From Neocallimastix lanati (nom. inval.) (lineage: Eukaryota > Neocallimastigomycota > Neocallimastigomycetes > Neocallimastigales > Neocallimastigaceae): DNA of 64,000 bases. The first letter of the stretch is position 1; the number at the start of each line of letters is the position of its first letter. The DNA is taken from NCBI GenBank assembly GCA_016946835.1, contig JACVTC010000029.1, positions 683,501 to 747,500 of the forward strand, read 5' to 3'. This document shows, one piece after another, positions 11,101 to 23,500 of this stretch. A program made the translations under genes and the position numbers. The notes beneath the pieces were generated by a model. It was not told the DNA's origin, did no database searches, and saw nothing but the letters and a program-made list of their open reading frames with translations.

Positions 11101-13066
11101 TTTTACTTTTATTTCTATTTTTTTTTTATTTTTATTTCCTTTTTTTTATTTTTATTTCCTTTAGATTATTTTTATTTTTATTTCCTTTTCTTTTTACTTT
11201 TATTTCTATTTTTTTTATTTTTATTTCCTTTTTTTTTTATTTCCTTTGGTTTATTTTAATTTCTTTTTTTTTTATTTCCTTTTAGTTAATTTTTATTTCT
11301 TTTTTGTTTTTATTTCCTTTCGTTAATTTTTATTTTAATTTTTATTTTTATTTCCTTTAATTTATTTTTATTTTTATTTCCTTTTCTTTTTACTTTTATT
11401 TCTATTTTTTTTTTATTTTTATTTCCTTTAGTTTATTTTTATTTCATTTTTTTTATTTTTATTTCCTTTAATTTATTTTTATTTCATTTTTTTTATTTTT
11501 ATTTCCTTTTCTTTTTACTTTTATTTCTATTTTTTTTTTATTTTTATTTCCTTTTTTTTATTTTTATTTCCTTTTTTTTATTTTTATTTCTATTTTTTTT
11601 TTATTTTTATTTCCTTTTTTTTTTATTTCCTTTGGTTTATTTTAATTTCTTTTTTTTTTATTTCCTTTTAGTTAATTTTTATTTCTTTTTTGTTTTTATT
11701 TCCTTTCGTTAATTTTTATTTTAATTTTTATTTTTATTTCCTTTAATTTATTTTTATTTTTATTTCCTTTTCTTTTTACTTTTATTTCTATTTTTTTTTT
11801 ATTTTTATTTCCTTTAGTTTATTTTTATTTCATTTTTTTTATTTTTATTTCCTTTTCTTTTTACTTTTATTTCTATTTTTTTTTTTATTTTTATTTCCTT
11901 TAGTTTATTTTTATTTCATTTTTTTTATTTTTATTTCATTTTTTTTATTTTTATTTCCTTTAATTTATTTTTATTTCATTTTTTTTATTTTTATTTCCTT
12001 TTTTTTATTTTTATTTCCTTTAGTTTATTTTTATTTTTATTTCCTTTTCTTTTTACTTTTATTTCTATTTTTTTTTTTATTTTTATTTCCTTTTTTTTTA
12101 TTTCCTTTGGTTTATTTTAATTTCCTTTTCTTTTTACTTTTTTATTTTTAGTTTCTTTTCTTTTTTCTTTTTTATTTTTTATTTTCTTTATTTACTTTTA
12201 TTTTTATTTCCTTTTAGTTAATTTTTATTTTTGTTTTAATTTCCTTTCATTTATTTTTATTTCTTTTAGTTAATTTTTATTTTTATTTTCTTTAGTTAAT
12301 TTTTATTTTTATCTTTAATTTTATTTCCTTTAGTTAATTTTTATTTTTATATCTTTTTTTTTTATTTTTATTTCTTTTGGTTTATTTTTATTTCTTTTCT
12401 TTTTATTTTTATTTCCATTTTTTTATTATTATTTCCTTTTCTTTTTACTTTTATTTCTATTTTTTTTTATTTTTATTTCCCTTTATTTATTTTTATTTCC
12501 TTTGGTTTATTTTTATATGCTTTTTTTTCTCTTTTTTTATTATTTTAATTTCTTTTTTTTTCTTTTTTTTTTTTATTTTTTTTTTTTTATTTTATTTTTT
12601 TTTTATTTTTATTTCATATTATTTTCTTTAATTTACCTTTATTTTTATTTTCTTTTAGTTAATTTGTACTTCTTTTTTTTTTATTTTTATTTCTTTTTTT
12701 TTTTATTTCCTTTAATTTTTATTCCTTTTTTTATTTTTATTTCCTCTTAGTTAATTTTTATTTCTTTTTTATTATTTTTATTTTTATTTTTATTTTTATT
12801 TCTTTTTAATTTTTACTTCTTTTTTTTTTTTTTTTATTTTTATTTTTATTTACTTTTAATTTTTATTCCTTTTTTTATTTCCTTTGATTTATTTTTATTT
12901 TTTTTTTATTTCCTTTTAGTTAATTTTTATTTTTGTTTCAATTTCTTTTGATTTATTTTTATTTCTATTTTTTTTTTATTATTTCCTTTTAGTTAATTTT
13001 TACTTCTTTTATTTTTATTTTTATTTTTATTTTTATTTTTACTTTTATTTCCTTTTAATTTTAACT

Positions 13067-13103
<37 letters not shown>

Positions 13104-13700
13104 TTTTTATTTTTTTTTATTTTTATTTCCTTTTAATTTTTATTCCATTTTTTTTTATTTTTTTTTCCTTTTAGTTAATTTTATTTTTGTTTCAATTTCC
13201 TTTCATATATTTTTATTTCTTTTTTTTTTTATTTTTATTTTTATTTCTATTTTTTTATTTTTATTTTTATTTTTATTTCCTTTTAATTAGTTTTTATTCT
13301 TTTTTTTTATTTCCTTTCATTTATTTTTATTTCATTTATTTTTATTTTTATTTTTATTTCTTTTTTTTTTTTTTACTTCCTTTTCTTTATTTTTATTTGT
13401 ATTTTTATTTCATATTATTTTCTTTAATTTACCTTTATTTTTATTTTCTTTTAGTTAATTTTTACTTCTTTTTTTTATTTTTATTTTTATTTTTATTTCC
13501 TTTCGTTAATTTTTGTTTCCTTTCGTTGTTTTAATTTCCTTTCCTTTATTTTTATTTCCATTTTTTTTTTTATTTTTATTTTTATTTTTATTTCTATTTT
13601 TTTTATTTTTATTTTTATTTCCTTTTAATTAGTTTTTATTCATTTTTTTTTATTTCCTTTGGTTTATTTTTATTTTTATTTTATTTTTAATTATAAAACT
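8161..13700. repeat. T-rich minisatellite array (TTTATTTCC-type), about 5.5 kb
   Basis: The plus strand is built almost entirely of TTTATTTTTATTTCCTTT variants with interspersed AGTTAATTTTTATTTC and CTTTTACTTTTATTTC segments. G is nearly absent from the plus strand, so pyrimidine/purine asymmetry is extreme. Open frames inside it are runs of Phe/Tyr/Leu and are artefacts of composition. Confidence 0.9.
8830..10330. repeat. Higher-order tandem duplication, ~749-bp unit
   Basis: Landmarks recur at exactly 749-bp spacing: CTTTCTTTAA at 9120 and 9869, CTTTCGTTAA at 9561 and 10310. Sequence between the landmarks agrees by eye. Partial further copies have the CGTTAA landmark at 10736, 11321 and 11707. 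Confidence 0.75.
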
Positions 13701-15000
13701 TTCTATTCTTAATTTTATTTTTTTTTGCTTTATTTCTATTTCTTTATTTACTTTTATTTATATTTTTATTTTTATTTCATTTGATTTAATTTTATTTATA
13801 ATTAATATTTTATTTCTATTCTTATTTATTTAATTCAAACTGTACATTTTAAAAAATTTATTAGAAATAAAATGACACACATTTATTATTAATATTCGAT
13901 AATTAACAATAAAAAAATTAACATATTGTTTTATAAATTATAATTTATTGAATTTGAAAGTTTTACTAATAAATGATTATTAACTTTTTTAAATTTTAAT
14001 TCTTATTGATCCTTTTGACAAAAAAAAAGTGTTATCATTTCAAGAACTATCAATTTTAATATTTTTATCTTTTGTATAATATTTTTGATAGTTTAAGAGT
14101 TAAGAATCTCAATTCAACAGTTATGCATTACAAATAAGCTATGTTGAAATATCTATTATGAATATAAATTTTTTTAAAAAAAATTATCTATTTTCTTTAT
14201 TTTTTTAAACTTCCGTTTTGTAATAACTATATTTAGAAATAATACATAGATAAATACATAACAGACTGACCTATTATGAAGAAATAAATTGAAGAAATTT
14301 GTATCTTCATACAATATAAATATAGTTTTCATATTATCAATTAATATTTGTTACATTCGTTAAAGAAATTTGAATAAATAATAAATGTTAAATAATAATC
14401 AATATTCTATGGTTATTATTGAAGATTTATTATGAATAATAATTTATTCAAAAATATGATATACAATCACCAAAAACTAGTAGAAAAATATAATTTTATA
14501 ACAAAGTAATAAATTAATAATAAAATAATAGTCAATTAAAAAATAAGATTGAAAATAATAATTAATGATAATAGAAGTTATATCTCAAAATGATATTCAG
14601 ATGACAAAAAATATGGTAAAAAAAATATTTGTCAAGTAATAATATTTAATTCTGACAGTAAAGATAATATTAAAATTAATAATTAACTTAAAAAAATTAA
14701 AATTAAATTGAAAAGTTACAAATACAGGTAGAGAAGGTGAAATTATTTGAATAAAAGTTGGACATTACTTCTTCTAATTAAAAAAAAAAAGACAATAAGA
14801 ATAAAGAAGACAGGGCTTTAAAAATCATTTACTAAAAAAAAATAACACTACCATAAAAATATGAAATACTAAAACTTCTCCCAGAAAGACTATTATGACA
14901 GTAAGATAGAATAATCACTTGGTTTTATATACTTCAATATAATATACAGCGTAATTTATTAATTATTTCAATATTAAAAATATATTATATATTATAATGG
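13701..15000. other. AT-rich intergenic DNA of higher complexity, no gene seen
   Basis: Between two low-complexity blocks. It contains an inverted repeat AACTATCAA ... TTGATAGTT at about 14045-14095. No reading frame of note; it could be decayed sequence. Confidence 0.5.
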
Positions 15001-16500
15001 TATTTTGATATTTTAGACAATTTTTAATTTTTTTTATATTTTTTATTTATTTGTTTATTTTCTTATTCTTTATTTTTTCTCAATTTTTTATTTTTTATTT
15101 ATTTATTTTTTTTTTATTTTGTATTCTTTACTTTTAACATCATGCTTATTATGGTTTAATATATAATTTTTTTTTATTTTTAATATTTAATTTTTAATTT
15201 TTATTTTTATTTTTTTCTCTTTTCATAATAATTTTTAATTTTTTTTAATTATTTATTTTTTTTTTATTCGTTACTTTTTATTTTTTTTCTTCTTATTTCT
15301 TTCTTTATTAATTTTTATTCTTATATTTTTTATTCATTATTTTCATTATTTTCTTTTTCTTCATTATTCAATTTTTATTCCTTAACTCCTTAGTTTTTTA
15401 TTGTATTACTAATTTATACCACATTATTTATTATATTTTTTTTATTTTTATTCTTTTTTTTGTTCTTTATTTTTTTTATTTTTTATTTTTCACATTTTAT
15501 TTTTCATTCTTTTTTTTTTTTCTTCTTCTTAATTTTTTTATTCGTTATGTTTTCGATATATGCTTCATACTTATTAACTCTTTATTATTTTTTTTTCTTC
15601 GGTCTCTATTTCTATAATTTTCAATTTCGATTTTTATTTTTATTTATTTTTATTTAATATTTTTTTTATTTCTTTTTATTTTATGTCTTCTTTTTTATTC
15701 GTTATTTTTCATTATTCGGTTATTAACTTATATTTCTGATTATTTATTTTTTTTTATAATTCTATACTTTGTTTTCTTCATTCTTTATTTTTCAATATTA
15801 ACCTCTTAATATTTAATATTTATAATATATACTAAATTATTATTATTTTTTAATGTTTATTATTTAACTATTTATTAATTATTCATTAATAATATTATTT
15901 ATTTCATTTATAATTTTTGATTTGTGTATTAAAAATTTTTTTTAAATATTCTATAAAGGTATAAAGGGTTATATTAAGTATTTAATTTATCTTTTTTTTT
16001 TTTTAATAATTTTAATAATTAAGTTTAAAAATTTGATACATGAATAAGAATTATCCATATAAGGTTAATTAAAATTTTAATTAATTAAATTACAGTTGAT
16101 CTAAACTTTTCCACGTGTAAATTTTTTTTTACAGTCAATGTAAAAATAATATGTTATAAAAAAAAAAAAAAAAAATAAAAAAATAAAATAAAATAACATA
16201 AAAAAATAATAGTATTAATAAGTATTAATAAAAAAGTATTAATAATAAAATAATAATAAAATAATAATAAATAATTATAAAAATAATAATAATAAATAAA
16301 TAAAAAAAATAATAAAAGTAAAAATTGAAATAATAATAAAATTAAGATACAAAAAAAAAAAAAAAAAAAAAACGGAAAGAAGAGAATTTTTTTTTTTTTT
16401 TAATTTTAATTATTTTTATTGAATTTATATTATTATTTCTATTTTATTTTTTTTTAAATTAAATATATATATTATTATATACTTAATTAAAAAAAAAGTT
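15001..16500. repeat. T-rich, then A-rich low-complexity DNA
   Basis: Phe/Ile-coding T-rich sequence to about 15.8 kb, then poly-A and AATAATAA runs at about 16160-16370. No gene seen. Confidence 0.6.
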
Positions 16501-18000
16501 TTTTTATTTTATTTTTATTTCCTTTGGTTTATTTTTATTTTTATTTTTTATATTTAAAATTTATTTATTTCATTTTTATTTTATTTTTAATTATAAAATC
16601 TTTAATTTTTTTTCTTTTTTTTTTTTTTTTTAATTTTTTGCTGTATTTTTATTTTTATTTTTATTTTTATTTTTATTTTTATTTTTATTTTTACTTATTT
16701 TGGATTATTCTTAATTTTAATTTTAATTTTATTTTATTTCTTTATATTTACTTCATTTGGTTTATTTTTATTTTTATTTCCATAAATTTATTTATTATTA
16801 TTATTTTTTCTTTGATTTATTTATTTATTTATTATTATTTTTATTTCTTTTTGTCTATTATAATTCTTATTTTTATTTTTTTTTGTTTATTATTATTAAT
16901 ATCCTTATTATTAATCTCTTTATTATTATTTTTATTTTATTTGATTTATTTTTTTTTATTTTTATTAAAAAAATTTTTATTTTCATTGTTCTTTTTTTTT
17001 TATTTTATATTAAAAATAAAAATATAAAGAAAATAAAGAAAACAAAAAAAAAAATAAAAAATAAAAATAAAGTTATAAAGAAAATAAAGATAATAAAAAA
17101 AATATAAAATAAAGATATAATTATAAAGAAAATAAAGAAAATAAAAATAAAGAAAAAGAAGTAAAACTAAAGGAAATTAAAATAAAAATAAACTAAAGGA
17201 AATTAAAATAAAAATAAACCAAAGGAAATAAAAATAAAAATAAACCAAAGGAAATAAAAATAAAAATAAACCAAAGGAAATAAAAATAAAAATAAGACAA
17301 AAGAAATAAAAATAAAAATAAACCAAAGGAAATAAAAATAAAAATAAACCAAAGGAAATAAAAATAAAAATAAAACAAAAGAAATAAAAATAAAAATAAA
17401 CTAAAAGAAATAAAAATAAAAATAAACTAAAAGAAATAAAAATAAAGATAAAAATAAAAATAATCCAAAGGAAATAAAATAAAAATAATAATATAAATAA
17501 AAATAAAAATAAAAATAAACATAAAAATAAATTAAAGAAAATAAAAATAAAGTTTGAAATAAAATGTTTTAAAATTATAAATAAAAATAAAATAATGATA
17601 TTAATATATTAAAGGAAATAAAAATAAAATAAAATAAAGGAAATAAAATAAGAAAAAAAATGAAATAAAAAATTAAAATAAAATTAAAAATAAAAATAAA
17701 TCAAAAGAAATAAAAATAAATCAAAAGAAATAAAAATAAAAATAAATCAAAAGAAATAAAAATAAAAATAAACAAAAAGAAATAAAATCAAAAATAAAAA
17801 TAAAAATAGGAATAAAAATAAAACGAAGGAAATAAAAATAAACCAAAGGAAATAAAATAAAAATAAAAAATAAAAGGTTTTATAATTAAAATAAAAATGA
17901 ACTAAAAAAAATAAAATAAATATGAAAACGAAAATAAACTAAATAAAAATGAAAATAAAAATGTAATAAAACAAAGGAATTAAAAATAAAAATAATTAAA
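16501..18000. repeat. Large inverted arrangement: T-rich arm, then A-rich arm of the same motif
   Basis: CCTTTGGTTTATTTTTATTT near 16521 and 16757 is the reverse complement of the AAATAAAAATAAACCAAAGG units that fill 17160-17480. The strand composition flips at about 17010, unlike the uniformly T-rich array at 8.2-13.7 kb. Confidence 0.7.
17160..17455. repeat. 26-bp tandem repeat, about 11 copies
   Basis: The landmark C of [AC]C[AT]AAAGGAAAT recurs every 26 bp: 17167, 17193, 17219, 17245, 17271, 17297, 17323, 17349, 17375, 17401 and 17427. The remainder of the unit is AAATAAAAATAA-type sequence. Confidence 0.85.
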
Positions 18001-18763
18001 AAATAAACATTTATTTATTCATTATGAATTTTTATCGATCATATTATTAATTTTTATTCTTTTAACCCTTTTAATTACTTATTAGGTCTTTTTCATGAAT
18101 TGTAATTTAATTATTTCGTATTATATTAGTTATGTCCAAATAAATCAAATATTATGACAATTCATAATAAAATATTATTAAATAAAGTTTAACAAAGATA
18201 AAAAAAAAAACCTTTTTTTAAATTAAAATTAACATTTAAAATTAATTTATATTATAAAACATAAAACTTTAAATATACACGTGTATATTTTAATTCAAAA
18301 AATGTATTGTACACCTAAGATGGATGATCCATCAAATAACATTAATTAATAAAATAATTAAAAAGACATAACAAATAACAAATGTAAAATATATATATAT
18401 TTTTAATATATGTTAATATAATTTATATAAATTATATTAATATTGCTTTATTTTATTTTTATAATTACTTTTTTATTATTATAAAACACTTAAAATAGTT
18501 TCTCCTCAATTATTATTATTTTATTTTATTTAGATTTTTATATTATTATTTATTTTTTATTTATTCCTTATTTTATGATTAATTACCATGTAAATTATAT
18601 AATAACATATTATTAAAAATTAATTATAAAAATATTTATATGAAAATGAAGAAATATTACCTTTTCGTTATTTTTATTATTTTTTTTTATTTGAGTGGAT
18701 ATCTTTCAAAAGTATATATTTTAAAATTTTGAAATTACTTTTCTTTTTATTGAAATAAAAAAA

Positions 18764-18806
<43 letters not shown>

Positions 18807-20477
18807 GATCTTATTATATTTATCTTATTATAAATATATATATTTTTTTTAATAATATTTTTGATTGTCTTTCATTGTAAAAATAAAATTGAGATAGAAA
18901 AAAAAATTATGATATATTGAAAATATCATTGAATAAAAAAAAAAAAAAAAAAAAAAAGACTAAATCTTATTTTCATAAATAGAATTTTATATTCAATTTT
19001 AATTTCAATTTTTAAAAGATTTAAAAATAAAAAAGTTCATTCCTCGGAGGATTAATTTTTTTTATTTTATTGTTTTCTTTATTTCTCTATCCAATAATAA
19101 TCCAATTTTTTTTAGATTTCTAACCCTTCTTATTTTTAATTTCATAAAAAAAAAATTAAAAAAAAAAAAAAAGAAAAATGAATAGTCCCTACCTTTATCA
19201 TCAAAATTTGAAATTACCTTCTTTTATTATTATTATTTTTTATTTTTGCTTTATTTTTTTTTTTATTAACTTAATAAGAAAATAATAAAGAATAATAGAT
19301 GTTCTTCAATTAGAATTTTAATATCAATTTTTAATAAAAGAAAAAATTAAATTTTTAAATCTCAATTTTAATGTAGTCATTAACACTATTGTCCTTTTTT
19401 TTTTTTTTTTTTTTTTTTTTTTCTCCCATCTTTAATTTTTTTCGTTCAACAAATAATAATGCTTTAATTTTTTTTAACCAATTATTTAATTTTTATTTTA
19501 AAGAAACTATTGGTTCATTACTAATAGTTTTTTTAAGCCATTTATTTATATTTTAAATCTTAAATAAATAAATAAATAAATAATAAAAAATTACTGAAAT
19601 TTAGATGAAATAGAATGTGTCGATTGAATTATTTTAATTATAGAAATTAAAACTTATTATATAAATTTTTATATTAATAAAATTAAAATAAAAATAAAAT
19701 TTGTATTACTTACCTTTTTTTTTGTATTATTTTAATTTAAATAATTTTATAATTAAAAGAAAATAATTACCTTTAAATTGTAATGGGGCCATTTAGTAAT
19801 TGAGCCTTTTAATTTTTTTTTTTTTTTTACTTAATTTTAATTAATAAATTACTTCTATTATTTAATTGTTATTTATTATTTATTTAAAATTTATTGTTTT
19901 TATTGTTAATATATTTGATTATTCAAAAATTTAATAATATTATAAAAATTTTTTCCAATGAGGTGTAAAAAGTTTATAATTTTTTTGTTTTCAAACTTCA
20001 TAATTTTTTTATCGTTAAATCTAATCTTCTTTTTTCTTTTTCTCTTCTCCTCTGTATTTGCTTTTATTAAAATAAAAAAAGTATAAATATTTATTGAAGT
20101 ATTTCTTTTTTTTTTATTTTTCATTTTTTATTTTATTTATTCTCTTCACGGTTTATTTTTTTTTTCTTTCTTTCTTTCAAACAAAACTTTTATATTACTT
20201 TTTTGTTATATTACCTTAAAAGATACCCATTTTATTTTTTTTTTTATTAAAGAGAGAGAGAGAAAGAAAAGAAAAAAAGTTTTTTTTTTATTTTCATTCT
20301 TTTCATTCAACTAAAAACTCTAAAAACTATAAAAAAAAAAATATTTTAAAAAGTAAAATAGTAAAAGTAGAAAAAAAAAAATTTTTTTTTTTTAATTTTT
20401 TATTTATTTAAATAAATAGTAAAAAAAAAAAAATTTAATTATTTCATATCAAATCAAATTTTTTTTTTATTTCTTCA
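18001..20477. other. AT-rich intergenic DNA upstream of gene 1, no gene seen
   Basis: Contains poly-A and poly-T runs and ATT microsatellites (18762-18805). A 72-codon Lys/Ile/Phe-rich frame on the minus strand at 19906-20124 has no recognisable feature. Confidence 0.5.
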
Positions 20478-20525
20478 TTCAACCCAGCCATAAAAAATAA
20501 AATTTTTTTAAAATGTTGGGTTGGA
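20478..20525 (+). promoter_or_regulatory. Inverted repeat spanning the gene 1 start codon (11-bp stem)
   Basis: TTCAACCCAGC (20478-20488) pairs with GTTGGGTTGGA (20515-20525), nine Watson-Crick pairs and two G-U pairs, and a 26-nt loop. The start codon (20513-20515) sits at the loop edge. It is equivalent to the stems at 7258-7306 and 46106-46151. Confidence 0.55.
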
Positions 20526-20535
20526 AATATTTGAG
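20513..20535 (+). CDS. Gene 1 exon 1 (23 nt)
   Basis: ATG plus six codons and AG, then donor GTAACT. It codes MLGWKYL and the first two bases of Arg. It matches exon 1 of the other two genes in length and phase. Confidence 0.78.
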
Positions 20536-23500
20536 GTAACTGTTTATTTAAAAGTTTTTTATTTATTTCCTGTTGTTATTAAATTAGAAATAAAAGAAAA
20601 AAGAAAAAAAAAAATATAATAAAATATTATATGATTTTATAAAAACCAAATTTATTGATATGAATGGTTAAATTATTAGTGATTTAAATAAACATATAGT
20701 TAATATCAATGAATAAATTCAATTTAAATAAATATTTAAATAGAAAGAAAAGCCAAAAAATATTAAGACTTCATCGAATAGAATTAATTTGAATATAAAT
20801 TAATATATATAAAATATATTATACTATAATTTAATATATATTATAAATAAATAAATATAATAAGATACTGTATTATATAAAAAATAAATATATTAATATA
20901 GAATATAAATTAAACTATATTTTAATATACATTACTGTAAATAAATTAATATAATAGAATATAAAGTATTATATGTATTGTATATAAAATTATATATTTA
21001 GATAGAATATATAAATAAATGTATAAAGTAATAAATATTATAATATATTATAATACATATTATAATACATATTATAATGTATTATGTATCAAAAATAATT
21101 GACGTATAAATTTTTTTTCTATTCTTGTAAAAAAAATTCATTCTGCTGATACAAAATAAAATTAATTTAGGATAAATGTATCATAAATTTATGTTAATAA
21201 CATATAAGCCATATATTATTATTTATATTATAATAATTATTTAATTAAGAAATATTATAAACTGAATAAGCCACAAATATAGTCATATGATATTACTATA
21301 AAATAATAGTTTTATGAAATAATTGGATTTTTTTTAATATCATAAATATTAATAATAATAATATTTTATATTATTGAAATTAAATCAAAATTTTTTACAA
21401 TTATTTTAATTATTATTATTTCTAATTACTAATTATTTTTACTTCCCTTTTTTACTTTTTTTTTATATATATTTAGACTTCTAGGATTAATTTTCATTGT
21501 TAATAGAGTAGTTGCTGATCCAAAAACAGGTAAATATTTATATATATATATATATTTAAAAAAAAAGATTTATATAAATAATTTCATATAATAAAAAACT
21601 AAAAAATTAAATTATTATATATATAAAATTGATATTATATAAATAGAACTACCGGCATGTACTCCTCCTGCTGAAGGTGCTACAAGTCAAGCATGTACTG
21701 ATTCATCAACTGCTCTAACGGATAAAACTTTATGTTATGATAGTACTAACAAAAAGTTATATGAAAATACCATTGATCCTATTGCATGTAATCCACAAAC
21801 TTTAACCGATAATACTTATTATGTTTATAAATGCTCAGATGCGGCATGTGAGACAATCACAGATTACAGTACTATAAGTGATGCCAATATCTTACTTTAT
21901 AAATATACTACTTCAGGTGGATTGACGAAAGATTCCAGTACGGACTTATACTATTTAGATGGAACTACCCTTCTTAAATGTGCTTCTGGTGTCTGTACCA
22001 AAGTGGAAACTGAAGGTTACTACAAAAATGTTAGTTCTAATAGCAACGCCTCCACCCTTTTGATTAAGGTCGATGATCAAAAAGCAGCCTCCGCTGTCAC
22101 TCCTACTGAAGGTGCTGTCTATTTAGATGGAAGTACTTTTGCTTCTGATTACAAGAATGTTTTGGAATGCAAAAAAACGGACAACGTACTAGGTTGTGAT
22201 GCCGTTGATTTGGCGGACGCCGTTTATTTGAATTCTGCTGTCACCTCAGGGCTTGACAATGCCATTATTGTTTGTAAATCTGGTGATAAATGTGAAGCTA
22301 AAACGGCGGTTGTGGGTTACTATAATAATGACGGTAGTGACAAGGACACCAAACAACTCATATTATGTGACAGTATATGTGAAAAAAAGGAAATTACTGC
22401 TGAGGGTGTCTATTTGGATGCTAATACTCAAGGTACTCAAACAACCACTGAATACGATAATCTCATTAAATGTACTAAAGATGCTAATGACAAAATCGGA
22501 TGTGTTTCTGGTGCTGCCGCTGATACAGATATTACCTTTGTCAATGCCAACAAAAAAATATTTGGTACAGATGATCTTATCACCTGCTCCAATAGTAAAT
22601 GTTCCGCCACTGGTGGTGCTGATGGTAAAATCTATCTTAATTCCGGGGCCTCCGGTTTAACGAAGGCCATGATTATTTGTGATAGCGATAGCTGTGACGC
22701 TACCGATGCCGTGGCCAATGATTACTTTTTAATTGAGGAGGCTGGTGCTAAAACCTTAATTAAATGTGATAGTACAAAATGTGAAAAAGATGAGACTTCC
22801 ACAGGTGTCTTTTTAGATGCTGGCACAAAAGCAACTACTCAAGTCGGTGGAAAAGATGTCAATACCTACACCAACATAATTATTAAAGATTCCACTAGTA
22901 GTACATGGAGTTCAAGTGCCCCAACCGCTGTTTCTTTCTACATCAATGGAGTTGTCACTTCTAGTTTAACGGATGCCCTCATCAAGTGTGATGGCACCAA
23001 ATGTACGTCTGAAACGGCTACTAATGGCACCACCTATTTGAATGCTGAAGTCCAAACTGGTGTAACTGGTGCTCTTATTACTTGTACCAGTGACAAATGT
23101 ACTGCCACGGATGGTGCTGATGGTAAAATCTATCTTAATTCGGGGCCTCCGGTTTAACGAAGGCCATGATTATTTGTGATAGTGATAGCTGCGACGCTAC
23201 AGATGCCGTGACCAATGATTACTATTTAATTGATGGTGATGATGCTGATACTAAAAAATTAATTAAATGTACCAGTGAAAGTTGTGGAGTAGATGCGACT
23301 TCCACAGGTGTCTTTTTAGATGCTGGAACAAAAACTAAAACAGGAGAAACTGTTACCTATGGTAAAATTATTACATGTTCAGGTACCCCCAATGTTGCAT
23401 GTTCTAATCCTGATCCGATAATAGCTGGTTATTATGTTGATTCTAGTAAGCTCATTACAATGAACGCTAAAAAAGCAAGATCTGACGCTACGGCACTTTC

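Noticed and set aside
12377-13534. Open frames coding long Phe/Tyr/Leu/Ile stretches in the T-rich array (similar ones at 15460-15657 and 16524-17107, and on the minus strand at 17193-17378)
   Set aside because: They are what TTTATTTTTATTT repeats give in any frame; no domain, no splice or codon signal.
17160-17455. 26-bp repeats as a CRISPR array
   Set aside because: Units are directly adjacent with no unique spacers, and the organism is eukaryotic.
19906-20124. 72-codon Lys/Ile-rich minus-strand frame upstream of gene 1
   Set aside because: Low complexity, no recognisable feature, no neighbouring exons.
23134-23170. Programmed frameshift in gene 1
   Set aside because: The undamaged upstream duplicate has the extra C in the same context, so a simple deletion or a sequencing indel explains it better.
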